Below, piece by piece: positions 1 through 7,004 of a stretch of DNA of 17,943 nt (its first letter is position 1; each line of letters begins with the position of its first letter). The stretch lies in assembly GCA_017425765.1 (NCBI GenBank), contig JAFOXE010000020.1, positions 1 to 17,943 on the forward strand, read 5' to 3'. The DNA comes from Paraprevotella sp. (GTDB lineage: Bacteria > Bacteroidota > Bacteroidia > Bacteroidales > Bacteroidaceae). The notes below the pieces were generated by a model. The model did not search any database. It was not told the origin of the DNA and worked only from the letters and a program-made list of their open reading frames with translations. The translations under genes were made by a program, and so were the position numbers.

Positions 1-189
1 AAGCGCAGGGATAATATTCCGGGCAAGGTAAGAAGCCTGGAAGCCGAATTTATGAATGTCTCCCAGTCGCAGATAGGAATATATAACACAATAGGCACTC
101 GACTTGAAGCTGATCTGATATACGCACAAAAAAAGCGCAGCACTTTCAGCGTATTCATCCTCAAGGTGTTTGGCGTAACCTACCGATAG
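1..189 (+). CDS. Unidentified protein, C-terminal fragment (5' end outside window)
   Basis: Frame 1 is open from the first base to a TAG at 187-189, giving 62 residues that end in KVFGVTYR. The fragment has a mixed charged and hydrophobic composition (for example LEAEFMNVSQ, then YAQKKRSTFSVFILKVFG), which could be the tail of a real protein, but I recognise no family. The opposite strand is also open across the same bases, back to a TAG at 238-240. That frame has no ATG and is cysteine- and aromatic-rich. I prefer the plus strand because it ends cleanly and has a more ordinary composition, but this is weak evidence. If real, it converges on korB. Confidence 0.3.
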   Translation, partial: KRRDNIPGKVRSLEAEFMNVSQSQIGIYNTIGTRLEADLIYAQKKRSTFSVFILKVFGVTYR

Positions 190-381
190 AATAACCAAAA
201 GCCCGCGCCATACAGCACGAGCATTTTCGCAATATTCCTATCGGTTCATTCAGTCGCCAAACTTTAGAGGATAGAATAAAGCTAAAACGCTTTTCCAATA
301 TGTCTAAAATGTGCGTATCAAACTATACGCTATTGTTCCATAGGCAATTCTTATTTAATTTATTATATAAAAAAGTCTGTT
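190..381. other. Gene-free stretch between the left-edge frame and korB
   Basis: No convincing reading frame is seen here. It holds a short perfect hairpin at 313-330 (GCGTAT, six-base loop, ATACGC). This lies about 50 bases downstream of the korB stop and could be a weak terminator, though no clear U-tract follows on either strand. It also contains one arm of an 8-bp inverted repeat (ACCGATAG at 182-189 with CTATCGGT at 238-245) and the second copy of a direct repeat, GATAGAATAA (185-194 and 270-279). None of these proves a mobile-element end. Confidence 0.4.
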
Positions 382-1386
382 CTATTTCACTTCCCAAATA
401 TCATTGGTGTAAAGCAATTCCGTAAAGTTATGATAAGGTTTCTTTGCTTTCACGTCCTCTATTTGCTCATGAACAGCATCGTTATAAGTTGGAGCCTCCA
501 CATCACGAATCACACCCAATGCTATTGGGAAGTCGGGACCTTCCATCAAGGCCAACTTCAAGTGTAAAGTGTTGTCTTGACAATGCGCATCGTGCACCAA
601 TATATCCTTTTCTGTCACGCCATTCTCACCCAATTTAACCACCTTAAGTCCAAATCCTTCTTGCATCAAACCATATTCATTGTTTTCGCCAAAGATCATA
701 GGTTCGCCGTGACGCAAATAGATGGCATTCTTGGCACGACCTTCCTTGGTTGCCACAGAATCGTGCGTTCCATTGTTGAAAATCACACAGTTTTGCAGAA
801 TCTCGCAAACCGAGGCACCTTTGTGCTGAGCTGCTGCCTTCAGAATCTCTACGGTTCCCGTTGCGTCAGTGGCCACTGCACGTGCAAAGAATCGTCCTCT
901 AGCTCCAAAACAAAGCTCGGCCGGACGGAATGGATCCTCCACGGTACCGTAAGGAGATGACTTGCTCACGAATCCGCGTGGCGATGTAGGAGAATATTGT
1001 CCTTTGGTCAAACCATAGATTCTATTGTTCAACAAAATCATATTGAGGTCTACATTACGACGCACGGCGTGAATAAAGTGGTTTCCGCCAATTGCCAATC
1101 CGTCGCCATCGCCCGAAATCTGCCATACGCTGAGGTTAGGATTTGCCACCTTGCATCCTGTAGCAATCGCAGCTGCACGACCGTGGATGGTTTGCATGGC
1201 ATACGTATTCATATAATAAGGTAAACGACTGGAACAACCGATACCGGAAATCACGGCAATATCATGGGGTGCTACGCCCAACTCGGCCATAGCCTTATGC
1301 AACGACGCAAGGAAAAAGTGGTCGCCACAACCCGGACACCAACGTGGTTGTCCTTTTTTATAGTCTTTTGCTGTATATTCGCACAT
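382..1386 (-). CDS. korB: 2-oxoacid:ferredoxin oxidoreductase, beta (thiamine diphosphate-binding) subunit
   Basis: This is the catalytic beta subunit of a CoA-dependent 2-oxoacid:ferredoxin oxidoreductase. The enzyme decarboxylates a 2-oxoacid (probably 2-oxoglutarate) to an acyl-CoA and reduces ferredoxin in the cytoplasm. The 334 residues carry the family signature. CPGCG is at residues 17-21 near the N-terminus, with cysteines expected to help bind the 4Fe-4S cluster, and SGIGCSSR follows. The thiamine diphosphate motif begins with GDGDG at about residue 92 and ends with NNRIYG at about 118. Length and motif order fit KorB/OorB/VorB-type beta subunits. It lies 27 bases downstream of korA on the same strand, so the two are surely co-transcribed. 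The exact substrate (2-oxoglutarate versus branched-chain 2-oxoacids or pyruvate) cannot be settled from motifs. No separate ferredoxin-like delta subunit gene is adjacent. Confidence 0.9.
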   Translation of the reverse strand: MCEYTAKDYKKGQPRWCPGCGDHFFLASLHKAMAELGVAPHDIAVISGIGCSSRLPYYMNTYAMQTIHGRAAAIATGCKVANPNLSVWQISGDGDGLAIGGNHFIHAVRRNVDLNMILLNNRIYGLTKGQYSPTSPRGFVSKSSPYGTVEDPFRPAELCFGARGRFFARAVATDATGTVEILKAAAQHKGASVCEILQNCVIFNNGTHDSVATKEGRAKNAIYLRHGEPMIFGENNEYGLMQEGFGLKVVKLGENGVTEKDILVHDAHCQDNTLHLKLALMEGPDFPIALGVIRDVEAPTYNDAVHEQIEDVKAKKPYHNFTELLYTNDIWEVK

Positions 1387-1413
1387 AATCTTAATCTTCT
1401 TTAATTGAGGGAA

Positions 1414-3261
1414 TTACTTGTTGTAAATCTCGGTGAAAGCTTCAACCAATTCGGAAACCACGAAGGGTTGACCTTTGACTTCATTGTATTGATACGGAGC
1501 AAAACCGTCGATCTTCATGCGCAAATATGCCGCAAACTGACCCAAGTTTTGTTCGGCTACAACCACCTTCTTGTACTTCTTCAGCACCGATTCTGCATTG
1601 GCAGGAAGCGGGTTCAAATAAGTGAAATGAGCCAACGCCACCTTCTTGCCCTCGGCATTCATGCTTTCCATAGCCGAGTGCAAATGACCATAGGTTCCAC
1701 CAAAACCCACAATCAACAACTCGGCATCTTCCACACAACCTTGCACCTCTACATCGGGCACAGGAATACGAGCCACCTTTTCGGCACGAATGCGGCACAT
1801 CTTGTCGTGGTTGTCTGGATCGGTACTGATTGCACCGGTACGTCCATCCTTTTCCAAACCACCCAATATGTGAGTGTAGCCTTCACTTCCGGGCACTGCC
1901 CAATAGCGAGCCAAAGTTTCCTCGTTGCGAGTGTATGGAGTATAAGACCCCTTCATCTCGGCAGGAGCATAAGGAGGTACGATAGCTGGGTATTCGTTCA
2001 AGTCGGGCAAACGGAACGCACCGGAACCGTTTGCGACAAATGCATCGGTCAAAAGCACCACCGGGGTCATGTGTTCTACGGCCATCTTACACGCATAGAA
2101 GGCGGAATCGAAACAGTTAACGGGCGATGTGGCTGCAATAACCGGCATAGGCGACTCACCATTACGGCCAAACAAGGCTTGCAACAAGTCGGTTTGCTCA
2201 CTCTTTGTTGGCAAACCTGTAGAAGGGCCACCACGCTGTACGTCAAGAATCACAAGAGGAAGCTCGGTGATTACCGCCAAGTTCATAGCTTCCGACTTTA
2301 GGCATACACCGGGACCTGAAGTAGAGGTTACTGCCAAGGCACCGGCAAAAGCTGCACCCACAGAAGAAGCGCAACCGGCAATTTCGTCTTCGCATTGCAC
2401 TGTGGTTACGCCCAAACTCTTGTGTTTAGACAACTCATGCAAAACATCTGTGGCAGGTGTAATTGGATATGAACCTAAGAACAAGCGCATTCCGGCCTTC
2501 TCTGCTGCAGCGATAAAACCATATGCTGTGGCTTTGTTTCCCATGATGTCCATATACTTTCCGGGTACCTTTGTTTTCGACTCTATTTTGTAGGTATGAG
2601 CCACTGAAGAATGGGTATTTGCTCCGTAATCGTATCCGGCTTGAATAACCTTTACATTTGCTTCGGCTAATTCAGGTTTCTTGGCAAACTTCTCACGCAA
2701 CATCGTGAACGCAATGTTCAAGTCACGATTAAACAGCCAACATACCAAACCCAAAGCAAACATATTGCGACATTTAAGCACAGCCTTATTATCCATGCCT
2801 GTATCGGCCAAACAATCCTTAACCATCTGGGTTATAGGAGCAGCAATCACATCGTTCTTAATGCCTAGCTCAGCGATAGGGTCTTGAGTAGTAAATGCTG
2901 CCTTTTCTAAATCCTTTTCGCCAAACGCATCGGTATCGATAATGATACAAGCTGTAGACTTGGCAAATTTGTATTGTGTTTTTAAGGCAGCAGCATTCAT
3001 TGCCACCAAAACATCACACTTATCACCGGGGGTAAAAACCTTTCCGGCACCAATATGTACTTGGAAACCCGATACACCGGTCAACGAACCCTGCGGGGCA
3101 CGAATGTCCGCAGGATAGTCTGGGAAGGTACAAATATCGTTACCTACCGTAGCGGACACGGTAGAGAAAATATTTCCGGCCAATTGCATACCATCGCCGG
3201 AGTCACCGGAGAAACGAACCACAACGTGGTCCAACTCCTTAACTTCTAATGAATCTGACAT
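1414..3261 (-). CDS. korA: 2-oxoacid:ferredoxin oxidoreductase, fused gamma-alpha subunit
   Basis: This is the partner of the downstream beta subunit in the ferredoxin-dependent oxidation of 2-oxoacids. The 615-residue chain joins two domains that are separate proteins in some other bacteria and archaea. The N-terminal gamma domain (about residues 10-200) begins with GDSGDG at 19-24 and continues with the FPDYPADIRAP stretch. The alpha domain (about 230-610) carries the YPITP motif near residue 263, then a CEDEIAG segment, TSTSGPG, and a QRGGPSTGLPTKSEQ-type loop, all typical of the pyrimidine-binding fold of this family. The ATG at 3259-3261 is well placed before the conserved domain. A candidate promoter lies about 60-90 bases upstream. 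As with korB, 2-oxoglutarate is the likely but unproven substrate. Confidence 0.9.
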   Translation of the reverse strand: MSDSLEVKELDHVVVRFSGDSGDGMQLAGNIFSTVSATVGNDICTFPDYPADIRAPQGSLTGVSGFQVHIGAGKVFTPGDKCDVLVAMNAAALKTQYKFAKSTACIIIDTDAFGEKDLEKAAFTTQDPIAELGIKNDVIAAPITQMVKDCLADTGMDNKAVLKCRNMFALGLVCWLFNRDLNIAFTMLREKFAKKPELAEANVKVIQAGYDYGANTHSSVAHTYKIESKTKVPGKYMDIMGNKATAYGFIAAAEKAGMRLFLGSYPITPATDVLHELSKHKSLGVTTVQCEDEIAGCASSVGAAFAGALAVTSTSGPGVCLKSEAMNLAVITELPLVILDVQRGGPSTGLPTKSEQTDLLQALFGRNGESPMPVIAATSPVNCFDSAFYACKMAVEHMTPVVLLTDAFVANGSGAFRLPDLNEYPAIVPPYAPAEMKGSYTPYTRNEETLARYWAVPGSEGYTHILGGLEKDGRTGAISTDPDNHDKMCRIRAEKVARIPVPDVEVQGCVEDAELLIVGFGGTYGHLHSAMESMNAEGKKVALAHFTYLNPLPANAESVLKKYKKVVVAEQNLGQFAAYLRMKIDGFAPYQYNEVKGQPFVVSELVEAFTEIYNK

Positions 3262-3322
3262 ATCTTTTTTGTTTATATATTTCCACTAACTTGTGCATGT
3301 ATACTTTACACATACGAAATTG

Positions 3323-3353
3323 CAAAGTTCGTAAAGATATAGGAAATAACAAA
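3323..3353 (-). promoter_or_regulatory. Candidate korAB promoter (Bacteroidota type)
   Basis: Read on the minus strand, TTTG (3350-3353) is followed after 19 bases by GAACTTTG (3323-3330). The -33 element and spacing match the Bacteroidota consensus TTTG-N19-TAnnTTTG. The -7 element keeps A and TTTG but has G in place of the first T. Transcription would start roughly 50 bases before the korA ATG. Confidence 0.45.
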
Positions 3354-3545
3354 ATTTTTTGCTTTCAAAATTCGCCCCAAACCACCCCGTCACAAAACAA
3401 TTTATTACCAAACTGCAGAATTTTATTGCATTTTGAAACAAAGAAGAATGTAAAAGTGATATAAAAACCGCAAAAAAGATAAATACGAAAACTGTACGAC
3501 CTTACATTGTATCCTAATGGTACAAATAATTTTACATGCTTAAAA

Positions 3546-3576
3546 TTTTTATTTCTGCAGAAAGGACGTACCTTTG
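3546..3576 (+). promoter_or_regulatory. Promoter of tRNA-Arg
   Basis: TACCTTTG at 3569-3576 is a perfect match to the Bacteroidota -7 element TAnnTTTG and ends 11 bases before the tRNA, as expected for a tRNA with a very short leader. The -33 position 19 bases upstream is only T-rich (TTTT at 3546-3549). Confidence 0.55.
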
Positions 3577-3587
3577 CACACGCTGTT

Positions 3588-3659
3588 GCCTTTGTAGTTC
3601 AATGGATAGAACAACGGTTTCCTAAACCGTCGATCCGGGTTCGATTCCCGGCGGAGGTA
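3588..3659 (+). tRNA. tRNA-Arg, anticodon CCU
   Basis: A complete cloverleaf can be folded. The 7-bp acceptor stem GCCTTTG (3588-3594) pairs with CGGAGGT (3652-3658), using G-U wobbles. The D-arm contains AATGGATAGAA. The anticodon stem ACGGT/ACCGT encloses the loop TTCCTAA (3619-3625), giving anticodon CCT at 3621-3623. The T-arm is CCGGG-TTCGATT-CCCGG. The discriminator is A at 3659. The next bases are CGA, so CCA is not encoded and must be added enzymatically. It reads AGG arginine codons. Its 3' end overlaps the left arm of a 17-bp inverted repeat. Confidence 0.95.
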
Positions 3660-3696
3660 CGACAAGAGGCAAGCCTCTGCTTGCCTCTTGTCGTAC
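3657..3696. repeat. Perfect 17-bp inverted repeat overlapping the tRNA-Arg 3' end
   Basis: The left arm (3657-3673, starting GTACGACAAGAGG) and right arm (3680-3696, ending CCTCTTGTCGTAC) are exact reverse complements around a six-base loop, CCTCTG. The first three bases of the left arm are the last acceptor base pairs and discriminator region of the tRNA. The right arm is followed by ATGTACCCC rather than a U-tract, so it is not a textbook intrinsic terminator, though it may act in termination or 3' processing. The right-arm end also forms the palindrome GTACATGTAC (3693-3702). Confidence 0.85.
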
Positions 3697-3733
3697 ATGT
3701 ACCCCTAAACACACGAGCATCTAAGCACCCTCT

Positions 3734-3790
3734 ACACGTACATCTCAATGCCACCACACCATGGTCTGGTAGCATCCCACACGTACATCT
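3734..3790 (+). repeat. Short direct repeat, two copies
   Basis: ACACGTACATCT occurs at 3734-3745 and again at 3779-3790, 45 bases apart, in the gene-free stretch between the tRNA and secDF. The core GTACAT also occurs at 3693-3698. The function is unknown and chance is possible. Confidence 0.5.
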
Positions 3791-3800
3791 TATTACATAT

Positions 3801-3840
3801 AATAAAGCACCGCCCCCGAAAACGAGAGCGGTGCTTTATT
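3801..3840. terminator. Bidirectional intrinsic terminator between tRNA-Arg and secDF
   Basis: AATAAAGCACCGC (3801-3813) and GCGGTGCTTTATT (3828-3840) are exact 13-bp inverted arms around a 14-base loop. The GC-rich upper stem followed by GCTTTATT gives a U-rich 3' side on both strands. It sits between converging transcription units: the tRNA on the plus strand and secDF, whose stop codon is at 3897, on the minus strand. Confidence 0.75.
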
Positions 3841-3896
3841 CTTTAATTTCTCAGTCCAACAACACAAGTTAGTGAACTAAAGACTGTAAGCCGAAA

Positions 3897-6800
3897 TTAT
3901 TTTTCTTCCTTTTCCTTAATGGTACGCCCCATAGTCAAATATGCCACAGGAGCAGCCATGAAGATTGAAGAGCAAGTTCCACCCACAACACCCAACATCA
4001 TGGCGAAAGCAAAGCTACGGATGCTGGCACCACCGAAGATGAAAATGATGAACAACACCAAGAAAGTAGATACTGAGGTATTGATGGTACGAGTCAACGT
4101 AGAGTTGATAGACTCGTTAAATAGACGTTGACGATCGCGCTTCGGATACAAACCGAAGAACTCGCGAATACGGTCGAACACCACCACCTTGTCGTTGATA
4201 GAGTAACCGATAGCTGTCAACACGGCACCAATAAATGTTTGGTCAATCTCAAGTGAGAATGGCATCCAGCCCCAGCACAATGAGTAAACACCCAAAATAA
4301 TCATAGTGTCGACTGCCAATGCAACAATAGCACCTACAGAGAAAGCGATGTTGCGGAAACGTACAAGAATGTACAAGAAGATTGCAATCAAAGCCAAGAC
4401 TACCGAAATGATGGCACCACGAGTGATGTCTTCTGCTATAGAAGGACCTACCTTTTGCGAACTAATGATTGAACCACCGGCACGCTCATCACGATTGATG
4501 AATGTTTCCAAATCAAGATTTTCGGCCAACAGACCACCATTCTTGAACACCTCAAACAACTTTGCTTCAATTTCAGTATCCACTTCTACACCCTCTTGGT
4601 CGATAGCATAGTTGGTAGAAATACGGACAGTCTTACCATCTGTACCCAACGCGATGGCCTGAGTGTTTGATTCAGGGAACGCATTGGCCAACAAAGCACG
4701 CACAGTTTCGGGTTGTACTTCCTTCTCAAACATCACCACAAAATTGCGACCACCGGTAAAGTCGATACTCTCGCTAAGTCCACGAATGCCCCATGAAGCA
4801 ATAGCTACCACAACAAGTGCACCGAAGATAACAAACGACTTCTTGTACATAGCCATAAAATTGAAGTGAGTATCACGCAAGAACTTTTCTGAAATAGCGG
4901 TAGTGAAAGTCAAGTTCAACCACTTTTCTTTTGCCATACGGTTCTCAAATACAATACGAGTGATGAACACTGCAGTGAAGAATGATACCAAAATACCAAT
5001 AATCAAGGTAGTGGCGAAACCACGGATAGGACCAGTACCGAACCAGTATAGGATAACACCGGTAATAATTGAGGTTAAGTTAGAGTCGAAGATTGCAGAG
5101 AATGCGTTAGAATAACCGTCGGTTAATGCTGCACGTAGATTCTTGCCCGCTCTCAATTCTTCCTTAGTACGCTCGAAAATCAACACGTTGGCATCCACTG
5201 CCATACCCAAGGACAATACCATACCGGCAATACCGGACATCGTAAGCGCAGCCTGGAATGAAGTCAAGACACCTAATGTAAAGAAGAAGTTAAGAACCAA
5301 AGCTCCATTTGCAACCATGCCGGGGATAAAACCGTACATTGCAATCATATACAACATAAGAAGTACCAATGCCACACCAAAAGAGATGAATCCCATACGG
5401 ATAGACTCAGCGCCCAAAGAAGGACCTACGATTTCCTCAGAAACGATGTGTGCTGGAGCCGGCATCTTACCACTCTTCAACACGTTAGCCAAGTCGCGAG
5501 TATCCTCTGCTGTAAAACGACCGGTAATCTGTGAATTTCCACCGGTGATTTCGTTATTTACTACAGGAGCACTATATACGCAGTCGTCCAAAACGATAGC
5601 GATGCAACGATCAATATTTGCCTTGGTCAAGCTAGCCCAACGACGAGCGCCATCTGTATTCATGGACATGCTTACACAAGGATGGCTGTTTTGGTCAAAC
5701 TCATCTTTTGCCTCAACCACCACGTCACCTTCAAGCGGAGCACGTCCATTGCGCTCAGTCACCTTGATGGCATACAATTCATACAAGTCGGCAGCTGCAC
5801 CTGAACCAATACCCTTTACACCCCACTTCAAACGGAGGTCAGAAGGAAGAATAGACTTAGCCTCAGCTGAAGCCAAGCATTGGTTTACGGCTGCAGTGTC
5901 GCGCCAATTAGCATAACCCACAACACAGCCTGATCCATTTTGTGCCGGTTGTAATACGGCAAACAAAGGATGCTCTTTCTTAATCTTCTCCAACTCGGCA
6001 GCAGTAACCTTAGCATCAACTGAGCCCTGCTCGCTTGTAGACTTCAAAGCAGCAGCCAAGTCTTCTGACTTTGCGGTTTCCTCAACCACCTCTGCCTTTT
6101 CAACAGATTCCTCAGCCGCAACAGCAGCAGCGGTAGCAGCCAAAGCGTTGTCCAAAGAAGACAAGAAAGGCACTATTTCTGATGTATTATAAGTCTCCCA
6201 GAATTCAAGGTTTGCACTACCTTGTAACAATTTACGCACGCGATCTGGCTCCTTGATACCCGGCATTTCTACCATAATACGACCTTCTTCACCCTTTACA
6301 GATTGAATATTAGGTTGTACCACACCGAAGCGGTCGATACGATTGCGAAGTACGTTGTAAGAGTTGTCGATTGCAGACTTCATTTCCTCACGCAACACGG
6401 CCACAACTTCACTATCTGTGCTCTTAGTATTTACCTTACCCTTAAGTTGTTGAGTGGCAAACAACTCAGCCAAACTTGCATCGGGAGCAAGTGCCTTGTA
6501 CTCTTTCACGAATAGGTTGATAAAACCACTGCGATCGTTAACCGATGCTTTGCGTGCATTCTCAATAGCCTGATTGAAGACCGGATCCGTCTTGTGGTCG
6601 GCTAGGGCTTTAACTACTTCAGGAACTGATACCTCAAGAATGACATTCATACCACCCTTCAAATCCAATCCCAAACCGATTCCCATCTCACGACACTCCT
6701 TAAGAGTATATGCACCCATATACACAGGCTCGTTCAACACAGAATCAAGGTAATGCTGTCCAGCTTCCTCGCCTTGCGCTGCTGCAATCTCTTGAGCCTT

Positions 6801-6899
6801 GCTTTCGTGCCAATTAGTTACGAAAGAGAAAGACAAATAGAATGCGCAAACAAGTGCCAAAAGCACAGCGAAAACTTTTACAAATCCTTTGTTTTGCAT
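3897..6899 (-). CDS. secDF: Protein translocase subunit SecDF (SecD-SecF fusion)
   Basis: This is an inner-membrane accessory of the Sec translocon that uses proton flow to pull exported proteins through the membrane. The 1000-residue chain is a SecD-SecF fusion. It has an N-terminal membrane anchor (about 8-28), then the SecD start motif GLDLKGG (77-83), followed by a large periplasmic region. The SecD membrane block (about 500-650) contains GMAVDANVLIFERTKEEL (565-582), whose Asp is the expected proton-path residue. SecF begins at about 685, with DFTGGRNF at 713-720, its own periplasmic loop, and a second membrane block (about 828-990) containing AIGYSINDKVVVFDRIRE (896-913). An Ala/Glu/Lys-rich, low-complexity segment at about 250-300 interrupts the periplasmic domain. 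The gene is monocistronic by appearance: promoter at 6951-6985, terminator at 3801-3840. Confidence 0.96.
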   Translation of the reverse strand: MQNKGFVKVFAVLLALVCAFYLSFSFVTNWHESKAQEIAAAQGEEAGQHYLDSVLNEPVYMGAYTLKECREMGIGLGLDLKGGMNVILEVSVPEVVKALADHKTDPVFNQAIENARKASVNDRSGFINLFVKEYKALAPDASLAELFATQQLKGKVNTKSTDSEVVAVLREEMKSAIDNSYNVLRNRIDRFGVVQPNIQSVKGEEGRIMVEMPGIKEPDRVRKLLQGSANLEFWETYNTSEIVPFLSSLDNALAATAAAVAAEESVEKAEVVEETAKSEDLAAALKSTSEQGSVDAKVTAAELEKIKKEHPLFAVLQPAQNGSGCVVGYANWRDTAAVNQCLASAEAKSILPSDLRLKWGVKGIGSGAAADLYELYAIKVTERNGRAPLEGDVVVEAKDEFDQNSHPCVSMSMNTDGARRWASLTKANIDRCIAIVLDDCVYSAPVVNNEITGGNSQITGRFTAEDTRDLANVLKSGKMPAPAHIVSEEIVGPSLGAESIRMGFISFGVALVLLMLYMIAMYGFIPGMVANGALVLNFFFTLGVLTSFQAALTMSGIAGMVLSLGMAVDANVLIFERTKEELRAGKNLRAALTDGYSNAFSAIFDSNLTSIITGVILYWFGTGPIRGFATTLIIGILVSFFTAVFITRIVFENRMAKEKWLNLTFTTAISEKFLRDTHFNFMAMYKKSFVIFGALVVVAIASWGIRGLSESIDFTGGRNFVVMFEKEVQPETVRALLANAFPESNTQAIALGTDGKTVRISTNYAIDQEGVEVDTEIEAKLFEVFKNGGLLAENLDLETFINRDERAGGSIISSQKVGPSIAEDITRGAIISVVLALIAIFLYILVRFRNIAFSVGAIVALAVDTMIILGVYSLCWGWMPFSLEIDQTFIGAVLTAIGYSINDKVVVFDRIREFFGLYPKRDRQRLFNESINSTLTRTINTSVSTFLVLFIIFIFGGASIRSFAFAMMLGVVGGTCSSIFMAAPVAYLTMGRTIKEKEEK

Positions 6900-6950
6900 T
6901 TCTTTAGATGTTATTTAGTTGATTTTTAGATACAATTTTCAACAAGGGCA

Positions 6951-6985
6951 CAAATATAGACATTTTTTTATACACGATGGCCAAA
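6951..6985 (-). promoter_or_regulatory. Promoter of secDF
   Basis: On the minus strand TATATTTG (6951-6958) matches the -7 consensus TAnnTTTG exactly. A TTTG (6982-6985) lies 23 bases upstream of it, slightly farther than the usual 19-21. The start codon is about 50 bases downstream. I see no terminator between the preceding EEP gene and this site, so read-through is possible. Confidence 0.5.
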
Positions 6986-7004
6986 AACTCTAATTTATTT
7001 AGGT

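Larger units (their letters stand above)
3262..3587. other. A/T-rich intergenic region between divergent korA and tRNA-Arg
   Basis: No coding region is credible in these 326 bases. The stretch is rich in A and T, with homopolymer runs. It holds a candidate korAB promoter (minus strand, 3323-3353) near one end and the tRNA promoter (plus strand, about 3546-3576) at the other. A perfect 12-base palindrome, TTTCTGCAGAAA, sits at 3552-3563 between the -33 and -7 positions of the tRNA promoter. I see nothing else in the middle portion. Confidence 0.55.

Noticed and set aside
1405..2301. 298-codon plus-strand frame antisense to korA
   Set aside because: It lies wholly within the well-supported korA gene on the other strand, and its product is His/Cys/Arg-rich with no family motif. 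It is a by-product of codon use in korA.
3657..3696. 17-bp inverted repeat as an intrinsic terminator
   Set aside because: The stem is strong, but ATGTACCCC follows instead of a U-tract, so I list it as a repeat. The hairpin at 3801-3840 is the better terminator.
3507..3872. 121-codon frame spanning the tRNA-Arg gene
   Set aside because: It runs through a complete tRNA, the 17-bp inverted repeat and the terminator hairpin, so a protein there is not credible.
5143..5916. 257-codon plus-strand frame antisense to secDF
   Set aside because: It is a shadow of secDF. The translation is Ser/Thr/Pro/Ala-rich with no recognisable domain.
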